Shown here: in pieces, positions 43,808-54,678 of the stretch
Numbering within the stretch: the stretch's first letter is position 1
How the letters are laid out: every line of letters begins with the position of its first letter
Source: Nicotiana tabacum
Lineage: Eukaryota; Streptophyta; Magnoliopsida; Solanales; Solanaceae
DNA length: 64,000 bases
NCBI RefSeq assembly: GCF_000715075.1
Contig: NC_134082.1
Span: 188,655,948 to 188,719,947, forward strand
Direction of reading: 5' to 3'
The notes under the pieces: model-generated
Database searches by the model: none
The model's input: only the letters and a program-made list of their open reading frames with translations
Told to the model about the DNA's origin: nothing
Made by a program: the position numbers and the translations under genes

Positions 43808-45913
43808 TCAATGTGGGGCTTGACCTGGATGACCTCCCAGCGTTCGATACATCCTTTCCAACTCCATTGCTAGATGACGGGCAAAAATGGGTGCATGCTC
43901 TGTAAACCTTTCATAATCCATTCCTTGGCAGTTTACATAACTTTGAGAGGTGTAGACCGCCAGGTCGTGGATTTGTGCCCTGAAATCTTGGAGACGTTGG
44001 TCTTGGTTCTGCAATTACTGCTGGCGAGTGGTGGCTATATCTCTGACACGGTCTTCACGATCTAGAGCTGACTCTAATAGAGCTAGGAGCCTGGCCTGCT
44101 CTAATCTTGCCTGCGCTCTTTCTCTGTCGATGTCCGCTTGTTGATGTTCTCTGTTGTATCTTATTGCCTCTTCTAGTTGTGCACGAAGTTGGTCTTCTGA
44201 TCGTATCCAATGGTCTTTTTCCCTCTTGAATTGTGCCCTGTCTTCTTCGGATTGCCTTACTTGGCGTTCCTTATTAGATCTGGCTTCTTCGTTTAATTGT
44301 TGGATTCTTTCTTTTGCTTTGCTCAACGCCCTTTCGTTTTTAGCAAGAATGGAATCATAATCTTGCATTCTTTCAAAAAGATTGGCGATAGTTTTTTGAT
44401 CCTTCCAACTCCTCATTGGTGTTTCAGAAACCTTTTTTATTTTTTGAAATTGAGCATGAAGATTTTCCTTCTCACAAGCTAGACTCTTCTTCTCGCCTTC
44501 GGCTTCTTGTGCTTGCAAATCTTTCTCCAGACTGAGGCTCCTCAGATTTTCCTTTAGGGCATGGATAGTTGCTTTGTACCTCTTTTCCTTTTCTCCCCAA
44601 ATCAACCGCTCTTGGATTTTATCATTAAAGTTTTGAACATGGGGTCTTTTTGTTGGCCTACTTAGCTCGGGTTCTGGTACATCATCCACGCGAGACCGTT
44701 TCTCAAACCACCTTGCATACCCAGGATTTATTTCATCCCTTGTAGTGTCTGGGACTTGAGTATCACTTTTCAAGTATCGACATCCATTCCACATCTGCTG
44801 AATTAGAGCCTCGGGAATAGTGGCTTCAGGGTGTAGTTCGATTACTTGCATACTCAAATCTTCATCATCAGGAACTACTTGGTATCTCCCTAGTTGTCTT
44901 AGGACTCTTAGTGGCGCATATGGCTGGATGCTTCTCAATCCCAATAGTAGCAAATAACTATTTGAGGTTGACATGTGTATCACTTCCCTCATCGGGAGCC
45001 ATCCCAAAGTCCACTCAATTTGATTTGCCGTTAAAGCCCTTAGATGAGATACCCATGCTTTTATCCCTTCTGGGGGCTTATAATCTTTTGTTCTTTCCTC
45101 ATAACTCTCGATGCAATTATCATTGCTTGGCCCATACTGTATGATCTTGGGCTGTTGTTGGAGATGTTCAATCACCCACATTTGCAACAAAATTTTGCAT
45201 CCTTCGAAGACTTTTGCTCCTGATTTACATAAAGTCTACGCCCGATAAATGTCTGAGAGAATGATTGGGACAAGGGTGTGATTTTCCTTGGTGGTGAGGA
45301 CCTGCACAACTTTCGCGGTGCGAATATCAATTGTTCGCTCTTTGTTTGGGAAGACCATGATTCCTAGAAAAGCCACTATGAAGGCGAAGCGACGGTGAAT
45401 CTGCCAGGTGTCTTTGTTTTGCTTGTTAGTAAGGCCTTTCTCGTGAATTTCAAATCCATCTGGCTTTCCGAACCTTGAATACAAGAAGTTGAAAGAACAA
45501 CATCCGTTGATGACATTGCTTTTCCTGATTTGATTACTGATGTTCAGAAGACCGAAGAATCGATGTACCGATGGAGCCGTTGTAAATATTAGGTTTTGAT
45601 TTCTTAGACTTCCGTTAAAACCAGCATATCCAGCTATCTCCTCTAATGTAGGAGTAAGCTCGAAATCAGAGAAACGAAAGACATTGTGAACAGGGTCCCA
45701 AAAAGTTACTAACGCCGCAATCAGATCATCACGGGGTTTAACTTTCATAATATCCGTGAGATTTCCCAAATGCTTGACGACCCATTTTTGACCATCTTCG
45801 CCTAATTCATACCACCACATTTGAAGCTGAAATAGAAACTTGTCTGTATTCGTGGATGAGGGGTTTTGCGTGGTGCTCATTTTGTATCTGAAATTTAATT
45901 TTAATAAAGTCAA
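43808..45913 (-). pseudogene. TE-G ORF1 (Ogre-specific, function unknown)
   Basis: A single frame of about 700 codons upstream of gag, interrupted by TAG at 45236-45238 and TAA at 44015-44017. Met at 45913 or 45880 (MSTTQNPSS) could be the start. The N-terminal half (FRFSDFELTPTLEEIAGYAG, FAFIVAFLGIMVFPNKERTI, MWVIEHLQQ) resembles the plant mobile-domain-like proteins found in Ogre ORF1. Residues about 390-630 are a long predicted coiled coil (EKKSLACEKENLHAQ, DQLRAQLEEAIRYNREHQQ, RERAQARLEQARLLALLE). There is no zinc finger or catalytic motif. ORF1 upstream of gag is diagnostic of Ogre. Its role is not known to me. Confidence 0.85.
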
Positions 45914-46605
45914 GACTCATTTTGAAAATATACACTAAAAAAATCATTTTCAATTTTTATTTATTAAACACCTTTTATTTCAAGATTTAAAACTTATTTT
46001 TTGGGAATTTCTTTAAAACAACCCATTTTATTCCTCGGTCCTCACAATGATTTTGATTAAGCTGGTCAACAAGCAAATCCGAGGCAAATGAATGCACAGG
46101 TAACAAGTAAGATGCATCAGGATGATCTTTTTATTTCGGGTTCACCTGTCCTAGACAGACCCAACCCCTGTGTTGAGTCTTCAAGGCCAAATGTACATGA
46201 TGCAAATGGACGTTCCTACTAGGGATCCGGTACATGGCTGAGTTATTCTAGGTAAAAAACCTGAGGCATATTGTTCTAAACCTGGCTCACCCAAACGGAC
46301 AGTTTGAGCCGAAGTGGGGGCAACGTACCGGGAGCATGAAAGTCTACTCGGCCTAGTTACTTGTCCCAACTTCGTCTTATTTGGTATGACTTTAACAGAA
46401 AGGTGGGCCACGCGCACGTGTGCACCATAAATTTAGAAGACTCAGAAAGAAGGGGGTTTCGTAGCAGTTGTATATATTCACAATTCAAATAATATTAAAG
46501 CGGTAAAAGTGTCATTTAGCACATTTGGCATATATCATGTAAAAAAATCAGATAATAAATAAAGCCAACTATAACAGTTATTTTAAGCTCGAATTCTTGA
46601 ACCCT
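45914..46605 (-). other. TE-G leader between PBS and ORF1
   Basis: No gene. This is the 5' untranslated leader downstream of the primer binding site and the likely place for packaging signals. I saw no strong repeats. Confidence 0.55.
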
Positions 46606-46645
46606 GAACCAGAGATTCTGGGTATCGTCCCCAGCAGAGTCGCTA
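46606..46645 (-). promoter_or_regulatory. Primer binding site of TE-G, tRNA-Arg type, extended
   Basis: Four bases from the LTR edge the - strand reads TAGCGACTCTGCTGGGG, complementary to the 3' end of plant tRNA-Arg apart from one base of the TGG. The + strand continues to match the tRNA itself through the T arm (CTGGG ... CCCAG) and variable loop back to GAACCAGAGATT, about 40 nt in all. A usual PBS is 10-18 nt. The tRNA sequence is from memory. Confidence 0.75.
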
Positions 46646-46649
46646 GAGC

Positions 46650-49600
46650 TGTCGCACCTCCTTTTTACCGCGCCTGCGGGAGGCGCGTAGGGAGTTTTCT
46701 CCAATTAAAGGACAGTCGAAACGGGATTTATTTATTTGTTTCAAAGTCGCCACCTGGGAATTTTAAGGCGTCCCAAGTCACCGGTTTTAATCCCTGAATC
46801 GAGGAGAATATGACTCTGTTTGTTATTCTGCGAACCAGACATCCTGAGTAAGGAATTCTGTTAATCCGGAAGAAGGTGTTAGGCATTTCCGAATTCCGTG
46901 GTTCTAGCACGGTCGCTTAACTGTTTTTATTCTTGGCTTAATTATCTCGATTTTACATTTTTATTGCATGATTTTGTTACCGCTTCTGTTTATTGTTTAC
47001 AATTATATAAACGAATTACGCGTACGTATATTCGTATTATATACCTTTTATAATTGTAGAGAATCGTGTCACGCATACGTGTACACAAAAAGGTTGATAA
47101 TATTTTTATATTTTTATTATATATAAAAAAAATTATTTGATATTCGAAACTGCGCTTAAAATAAAATTAAGAACGTTCGTCTTTCTTAAATAGTGAATTG
47201 CACATCTCGGGTTTTTAGGAAATTAATTTGCTATTCTCCGAAAAATCCCTTTTATTAAATATTCGCTCGAAGTTGCGCGAACGCATAATCCGAATTGCTT
47301 TTAGAAATATAATCAGGTTACGCGAACGTATCCCTAATCATAAAAATATTCTTGATGGTAGTATAAATTTGTTTACAGATTGTTTATTATATCCACGTAT
47401 TTTTATGTGAACATCATGAGAAATAAATATTCCTCTAGTCTCTAAATTCCTTGAAAAAATTTACAATTTATTGGACGTTGATCGCAAATTATACTTTTTC
47501 GCGTATGAATTATATTCCCCAAACCATTCGAATTTAAGGAGTAAAAATAAACAACGTGTGATTAATACTACCATTTAGTGAATACAATATTTGCCTACCC
47601 AAATAAACAACGTGCGAATTACGTATAAAAATTGGGAAAGAATTGATGTAAGAAAGGAAGTGATATTTTCGAAGAATTTTCATTATTCTATTTGAGGCGA
47701 ATGCTATTTTTATACTTTTTAAAAAAATGTTATAATTTATAAACCTAATCACCTTCTACATTACTTGTTTTTAATCCAAAGTTGTAATCGTTTGGTTAAT
47801 TTGTTTACGATGGTAGATAGGCATCAAGTTGATAAGAAAGGGAATTATTATACAAATCGATTCAATAAAATTTGCCTTACATGCAACATAATTGTACGTC
47901 TGAAACATTCATAACATTCTAACATCGTAACGAGCTATATCAAATCACCTTCCTCATATGATTATATATATACCCGTCATCATGCCATATATGAACATAT
48001 AACTTATATCAATCTAAACAAAATCATATTTTTTACAAGATATACTAATAATGTAATTTCTTGATACTTCCATTCTACTTTACATTTAGCTAAAAATATT
48101 ACGGGATGTAATCAATGGCCCATTTTTATGCCATATTCCCTATTTTGACAATTCAAATATAACTATACTAATGAGATTTCGAAATGGGTAACATTATTAC
48201 AAAGCTTTTATTCAAATTTCAAAATAAGACAATTAACTTATAGCCATCGTGTCGAACTCACTACTAGTTAATCAACATGAAACAAAGCTGAAATTTAAAC
48301 TAACGAACTTAAATAAATAGAAGACAAAATTACAATTCAAGCTTCATTTATTCGTCATGTTGAAAGCTTTGCATGACATGAGTTTTAAAGATATGTACCT
48401 GGAAATGAAGGTAGAAGGAGTAAATTTCAGCAGTAATAGCAGCAACAAAATCAGCAGAATACCAGTATTTCCACAGATTTGAACAACAAAAAAAGGACCC
48501 GAGGAACCCAGATACACAAGAGCAAAGCTTCTTAAAGAATTTCAGATTTTAAAACCAAGCAGTATCAACAAACAGACCCGGACAGATTCCAGAAAACAAT
48601 GTTTCAGATTTTCCTTTTCTATTCTCTATTTCAGCTTCTGTGTGTTTTTCCTCTCTTAATTGCTGTCCAGATTTCTCTCTATCTCTCTCTGTGTATATGT
48701 ATTTCTATATCTGTGTGTATTAAAATTTGTTCCATTCTTTTAAAATTAGATTTTTTACTTCTTTTTTAAAATCTGATCTCTCACTTCAAATCCCAGTCCT
48801 TTTTTCAAAATCTGAGTCTTGTCTTTATACAGGTCTACCCCTCTTCTCTTAAGTGCTGCCTGGACCCTTTTCTCTTTTATAAATCAGAAAATCTCCACCA
48901 AAATCTGCTTTTACTACTTTAAATCTCATTAAGTGATCTTATCCTGATTTTCAGCAGCCCCATTACCCTTTGTTTCCCATTATCCCATTAATTAATAGCC
49001 ACTAACATTCCACTTTCAGCACACTACTATTATCATATTACCCTCACTGTTTTATCCCCAGAAATACCCCTGAAATCCTACTGTTATTACTGTTTTTTAA
49101 ACTAAAAATCAGAATCTGATATAGAACAGATTTTATAATCTGTTCAAGCAGCTATAACCAATCCTATAATTAACCTCCTAATACAATTGTATTTAACCAA
49201 CACTTTGTAAAATTGAAATTAAACCTAATCATCACAACAACATCACACTGAACAAAAGAACAATTTAAACTGAATTTCAACATTGAACGAAGATTAAACA
49301 AATACAGAAGCATTGTCAATATACTGACAATGCCCTGAAACCAACTGGTTCAGAAATCAACATACACGAATGATCGACAATCTTTCTGACTTATTAAACA
49401 AGAAATAACTAGTTGGGAAGAACTAATTAACTGACTTCAACAAAATGATAACAACCAAAACAGACAACAGAGTATTACAATCAGCATTAAAGGCAATAAG
49501 AATTTACAAAACAACTAATCGACGAACTTAATCGAGTCGATTACACATATTATAAACAATCATAATCAACAAAAACAATAGTATAATTCTGATCAAATAG

Positions 49601-51119
49601 ACGGGTATGAGACAGAATCACGGAATCAACTAAACAAATATGAAAACTTACACCAGCTACTGAAACAGGCAACAATATATACATAGAATATAAAAAGAAA
49701 TAGGAAAAATACCTTTGAATCTTTAAATTTACACGGACACAGGGTCGACTCGGACTTGGACCTTTTGAGGCTGAACAGACTTTATTCGAAGTATTCTCAA
49801 CTGAGAATACCTCGATTAAAGTCTCTTAGACCTCAATCCCTCACTTGAATTAGACAAATTCCATGACTGGAAATTTTTAGGGTTTCAGATTTTTTGATTT
49901 CAAATCCGAACATTTCTAGGTATATTCGAATCAAACCAATGGTATTCTAGGAGCGAGGGAGATCAGGTGGGTAACTGGTGTGAGTTTGAGGTAGGTTGGG
50001 ATAGGGTCAGGTTTCACTCGAATCTTCAAATGAAGATTCGAGCAGTTCCAGTAGGATTCGAGCCATGCAACTAACAGATCCGTGGTGAGGGTATTTAGGG
50101 GAAGCTGTGGTGTTATTTTGGAGGCCATTGGAGAAGATAAGGTTTTCAGGCCAACCTTCGATTTAAGATTTGAAGAGTTGGGGCCTGATTCGAAGGAAAC
50201 TAAGGCCAGATCCGTGAAGAAAAGGTTGTGAGGAGTCTGGGGTGTTAAGGTGGTGACTGGCGGCGTTGTTGCCGCCGGGTTTCAGGCGGTGGGGAATGAG
50301 GGCGGCTAGGGTTAGGGGTGTGATTTCGGAGGGGATGATGAACAGTAGAGAGGAGGGGGTGTTTAGTTAGGGGACCGGGGTAGGGATTTGGGGTTTATAT
50401 AGGGGAAGGGTGGATTGATCTTGACCGTTAGATCAAGCATGATACACGGTTGAGATCAATTCATTTAACCAAACGATGTCGTTTGGATAAATATTGGGGT
50501 CAGGCTGGATCGGGGCAGTGGATCAGGTAGGGGGTTACGGGTAAGGGTGATGAGATCTCAGCCGTTAGATTGATTTGATCCAATGGCCCTTGATGAAATG
50601 TGACAAAACGATGTCGTTTGGTTTGATTACATTGGACCGGACATGGGAGTGTTGGGATTGGGCTGTGGAGGGTTGAATTTTTTGTTTGGGCCTGGATTTC
50701 AGTCCAGGCCCGATTTTTAATATTCAGAACCCATTTTCAATTTCCTAATTTAAATTCCCAATTTTAATTATAAAACAATTTTAAACTTACAAAAATATTA
50801 ATTACTTTTTAACAACTATTAACACATAGACAAAACATTAATCACACAGTGGAACATTTAAAATAGAACAAATGCATATTTTTTGTGATTTTATTTTTAA
50901 ATCAATTATTAAATGCATAATTAAATCCTAGATATGCATGAGACATGTATTTTTATTTTAATTTTGTTTAATTATAACAAAGCAAACATTTACGGACAAC
51001 ACAAATAATTAACAAACACCACACAAATTCTAAAAATTGCACACTAAAAGAGATTTGTTTTATTTATTTTTTGATTTATTTTGGAGTAATTTTCGTGAGG
51101 CAAAAATCACGTGCTCACA
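46650..51119 (-). repeat. 5' LTR of TE-G
   Basis: 4470 bp, TGTCGCACC ... GTGCTCACA on the + strand. The transcription-start end is at 51119. A TATA box (CTATATAAACCCC on the - strand, about 50391-50404) predicts transcription start near 50365, so U3 is about 750 bp and R plus U5 about 3.7 kb. Inside the U5 end are an inverted repeat CGCGCCT/AGGCGCG (46670-46690), a PBS-like GGTGGCGACTTTGA (near 46743-46755) and the block GTGTTAGGCATTTCCG shared with other LTRs. The leader ORF at 49931-50128 is shared with the other LTR but has no recognisable domain. Confidence 0.95.
50391..50404 (-). promoter_or_regulatory. TATA box of the TE-G 5' LTR
   Basis: The - strand CTATATAAACCCC is a strong plant TATA sequence, conserved in the other LTR. 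It is followed by a C/T-rich leader. Confidence 0.65.
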
Positions 51120-52113
51120 GCCATTCCTTTCGATACATTTGGTAAGGTCATCCTTACTCGGTTAAATCGAGCAAGGAAGTCCCTTAGTTCCTCTCCAGGT
51201 GATTGTTTAATGGCAAATATGTCATTTACTCTTGCCTCCGCTTTTTTTGCTCCGGCATGGGCTGTTACAAACTTGTCAGCCATTTCTTCTAATGTTTTGA
51301 TCGAGCGTGTGGGCAGCTGTGGATACCAAGTCAACGCGCCACCGGTGAGGGTTTCGCTGAACTTCTTTAGTAAGATGGAGGGTACTTGCTCCTTGACGAG
51401 GTCATTGCCTTTTACTACGGTGACGTAGTGGGTCACATGATCTTCGAGGTCTATTGTACCATCGTATATTTTCAAGTACGGCGGTATTTTGAAGGTTTTA
51501 GGTATTGCGTGTGGTGCAGCTTCGTCGTTGTATGGCGGCTCAACAAATCGACCAGCATCCTTTTTTGGTAGGAGTTTTGGGGCACCTGATATTTTATCTA
51601 CCCTTTCTTGTTGTTCTTTCATTTAGTTGCGAAGCATTTTGTTCTCGTTCTCCATCTCCTCCATTTTCCTAAGAATGGTTGTGAGGGTGTCGTTACCTGC
51701 ATCACTAACATTGTGAGTAATACTTGTTACGGGAGGGGGGGCGTGTTGCTCGTCTGTTGCTGACGCAACTCCAACTCTTGCATCTTTTCGGTTCGGCCTT
51801 TGAGCGAATTTGTCAAGAATGTTGGTCAACGTGTTTGTCAACCACACCTCGAGCAGCTTTTTCACTACTGGTGGTGTCTCTTCCGTTGTGGACGTAGAGG
51901 CCCCTTTACCGTGTGAGGCTGTGATACTGCCGTGAGGATGGGCGAGTTGTTTTGCCTTGGAGAGGTATTTGGTGTTATCTCTTCACCCTCCGTTTCATTG
52001 ACTTCGTCGATGGTGTGAAGTAGTTTGGTGATGAGGTCGGCTATTGCTTTCCTCTTTTCCTCTTCGTTGTCTGCCATGTTAGATTTGTGTACACAAGTGT
52101 AGAGTTTTTGCAT
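51120..52113 (-). pseudogene. gag: TE-F gag, N-terminal half
   Basis: The start is near 52113 (an internal MADNEEEKRKAIADLITKLL is a better initiator). A frameshift lies near 51865 and a stop at 51623-51625, then an open frame runs to the TE-G insertion: YLKIYDGTIDLEDHVTHYVT, LTGGALTWYPQLPTRSI, ADKFVTAHAGAKKAEARVND, SPGEELRDFLARFNRVRMTL. This is the retrotransposon gag domain. The continuation is at 27478-28119. GCCAT at 51120-51124 is the right copy of the target duplication. Confidence 0.88.
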
Positions 52114-52150
52114 TTTTTTATCTAGAAGAAACTAAATTTTAACTAAAAAA

Positions 52151-52168
52151 TTCCCACAGACGGCGCCA
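52151..52168 (-). promoter_or_regulatory. Primer binding site of TE-F
   Basis: The - strand TGGCGCCGTCTGTGGGAA lies three bases from the LTR edge at 52172. It is a common PBS of plant Ty3/gypsy elements and sits directly upstream of gag. I do not assign the tRNA. Confidence 0.8.
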
Positions 52169-52171
52169 AAT

Positions 52172-52380
52172 TGTTTGACCAAAAAGTATGAAACCTTTAG
52201 TTAAACCAATATTATATAAGTGAATAACGGGTAAATCCTAGTTAACGATAATAATTTCCAGATCCGAAATATGTTTATGAGGATAACATGGAGGTTTGTT
52301 GAAACAAATTTAATGCGATGTGCATTAAATGATACGATCATAAATGAGAAAAGAATAATGATAAGCAATATATATATATA
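52172..52380 (-). repeat. 5' LTR of TE-F, inner part
   Basis: Starts TGTTTGACCAAAAAGTATG next to the PBS. After 209 bp it is interrupted by the Helitron and probably resumes at 63671. It contains an AT microsatellite at 52369-52386. Confidence 0.65.
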
Positions 52381-52534
52381 TATATACTATATTAAAAGCA
52401 CGAAAGCCCTTAGCGAAATGTCGTTCGCCTTTTTACGCTCTAAAAATAAATTTCACATTGGATACAATTGTAATTTAAGTTACTTTCCTAATATTTAGGG
52501 CATTGAAATTACCTAAAATTTCAGTCATTAAAAT

Positions 52535-53407
52535 TATAGACAATAAATTGCGTCGAGAAAATAAAATCAAGACAGAAAAATATTGCAACAATCGTAGTAT
52601 TTTATTTCAAATGATATGAGCGTACAATCTCTATAATCCCTCTTATTCTTCTTTCCAATAGTAAATAAATTCAAGGGCCTTTGAGCTTGATCTTGAATAT
52701 GTATTTGTTTCCACGAACGATGATCTTGTTCTTGAGCTTGAGCTTAATTACTTGAACCTGACTTTGATTTGTTCTTCGTTCTTGAGCTTGAACTTGATTC
52801 GTTCTTCGTTCTTGATCTTGAACTTGATTACTTGAAGCTTGAAACTCGTGGAGGAATTTGCATTGTTTGATCCACGAGCTCTTTCTTGCTTCTTGTTATA
52901 ACTTCTTGTGTCTTTTCTGAGTTATGAAGACCCCTATTTATAGTTGTGGAAGGGAGAAACTGTGATAAGAATAAACTCTTTCCGACCAATCAAATTAAAG
53001 TGTGACATGGCCGCATTTGATTGGCCAGAACATGTCACTTGCACACGTGGCACGATTTCATTAGCCTTTTAATGTGACTAGGCATGCCTTGTCATTTTGA
53101 CACCTGACATGATCCTATTGGCTCTTCCGCTTGACTTGGCGCGCCACGTCATTTGACACGTGGCACCAAATTGGGCCAATGGGAAGATGATATCTTGGGC
53201 TTAATGAAGTGGGCTCATCACTTTAGCCCAATTAAATGGGCTAGCCCAATGGATTAAGACTTATTTATTTAATCCATATATATTGGACTTATATAATTAA
53301 TTCAATTATATTAGCCCATATATTTATTTGGACCAATATATCTTGAATTTAAAATATAGTCCAAATTATTTTATGAATTTAATTTTAATAAAATTTATAT
53401 GCCTATT
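52535..53407 (-). repeat. 3' LTR of TE-I
   Basis: The + strand starts TATAGACAATAAATTGCG, with TG changed to TA, and ends ATATGCCTATT. A TATA box (CTATAAATAGGGG on the - strand) lies at 52931-52943. CTTGAGCTTGAACTTGATT and GTTCTTCGTT repeats occur at 52725-52850. Confidence 0.9.
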
Positions 53408-53790
53408 ATGGTGTAGGATTGGCTCCCATCAGGTATAAAATCACTTACGCCATGACAAGTTTTGAAGTATAACGTACATAAAACACACATATCTGTTATT
53501 TGCGTATATAATACACAGGGAATATACATTTGTCCAACTGTAATGATTACTCTAGGATAAATTGAATTCAAGTGGTTTCATAGCTATACTAGGAACTGTA
53601 ATAATTTGCAACTGTAATGATTACTCACGTTTTGAACGGAAACCATGTCATTCATTTTGCAATTTGGATTAAACATAACTATATTAGGAACTTCTGCCAG
53701 CGACGACGTACATGCGAATCGAATTCCTATTTGAAGATGGACACCGAATTTGTATTGAACACAGTTTGTTCCGGCCGCCTTAGTTGATAA

Positions 53791-53841
53791 TCCCACATCG
53801 GGACTTTATTCTCAACCACTGCCTTGAGAAATCTATATAAA
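53791..53841 (+). promoter_or_regulatory. snRNA-type promoter-like pair (USE and TATA)
   Basis: ATCCCACATCG (ending at 53800) matches the plant U-snRNA upstream sequence element RTCCCACATCG. TATATAAA at 53834-53841 follows after exactly 33 nt, the spacing of Pol II-type plant U-snRNA genes. I recognise no U1, U2, U4 or U5 sequence downstream, so only the promoter-like pattern is annotated. Confidence 0.45.
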
Positions 53842-54060
53842 CGGTGCGTACTCTCCAACTTGTGAGTATCAGTTCATAGTATTTGCAAGCCACTTGAGTC
53901 TATTTTTATGGACTCAGAAGCATTAATGCGAAGATAATTTCTTCTTCTTTTCTTATATTTTTCTTCTTTTATTTTTTTATAGGTCAAACAAGAAGGATAT
54001 GTTCTTGTTCAACAAGACGATCCATGCACGTAGAAGACAATCATAGGGTGTGAGGGATGA

Positions 54061-54366
54061 GTACTCATCTCGACCCGAATATCGGAGAGATTACTCTCAT
54101 GGCCCAATTACCAGAGAGATTACTCTTAAAATGACCCGACTACCTGAGACATTACTCTCAATGTGACCCGACTACCGGAGAGATTACGCTCAATGTGTCC
54201 AGACTACCGGAGAGATTACTCTCAATGTGGCTCGACTACCGACTCTTAATGTGGCCCTACTATCAGAGAGATTACTCTCAATGTGACCCAACTACCGGAG
54301 AGATTATTCTCAATGTGGCTCGACTACCAGAGAGATTACTCTTAAAATGACCCAACTATCGGAGAT
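54061..54366 (-). repeat. About 33 bp tandem repeat in TE-I
   Basis: Roughly nine to ten units of GACCCGACTACCGGAGAG plus ATTACTCTCAATGT. Each unit holds the inverted repeat GAGAG-ATTA-CTCTC. It lies 3' of integrase, as in TE-E and TE-G. Confidence 0.85.
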
Positions 54367-54678
54367 GCCAACTTAAGGTGTAAAGGGACTCATATGTTCG
54401 CCTTAAGATTGGAAAGTTATAGTACATTTTAAGGACAAAACCACGAAGAGGCCAACTTAAGGTGCAAAGGGACTTATATGTTCATCTTAAGATTGGAAAA
54501 TTATAGTTTCAACTCGAAGACGACATCGACACTGCAAATTGTTTTGGAATGGGTAGAATGAAAATCAAAGTGTTTTGATTCTGATTTTTTTTTTTGGGCC
54601 GTACACAGTTTATACTCTTGCGGGCTAGGAGTATAGGAACATGCAGTTTAGGCTCATGCGTCAAGGAGCTTTGCAACT

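Larger units (their letters stand above)
28120..51119 (-). mobile_element. TE-G: complete Ogre-like Ty3/gypsy element, 23,000 bp
   Basis: Two long direct repeats (28120-32604 and 46650-51119) bound an internal region with, in - strand order, PBS, ORF1, gag, protease, intron, RT, RNase H, second RNase H, integrase, minisatellite and PPT. A 5 bp duplication GCCAT flanks it. The extra ORF upstream of gag, the dual RNase H, the intron between protease and RT, the 4.5 kb LTRs and the tRNA-Arg-type PBS are the known hallmarks of Ogre elements. The four LTR indels I found (3, 6, 3 and 3 bp) account fully for the 15 bp length difference. It interrupts gag of TE-F. Confidence 0.95.
53408..54678 (-). 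other. TE-I 3' region between LTR and integrase
   Basis: No gene is supported. No clear polypurine tract abuts the LTR. It contains an snRNA-type promoter-like pair on the + strand (53791-53841), a tandem repeat (54061-54366), and two copies of a segment of about 80 bp starting with CCAACTTAAGGTG (54377 and 54451). Confidence 0.6.

Noticed and set aside
46606..46645. A tRNA gene
   Set aside because: Only the 3' half is present, next to an LTR. It is better explained as an extended primer binding site.
49931..50128. LTR leader ORF shared by both TE-G LTRs (also 31411-31641)
   Set aside because: Presence in both LTRs is expected from their identity. There is no domain, and length and start differ between the copies.
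53408..53433. Resemblance of GGTGTAGGATTGGCTCCCATCA to the end of the Athila LTR
   Set aside because: Only about 20 of 26 bases agree and no further LTR sequence is present, so an Athila fragment is not supported.
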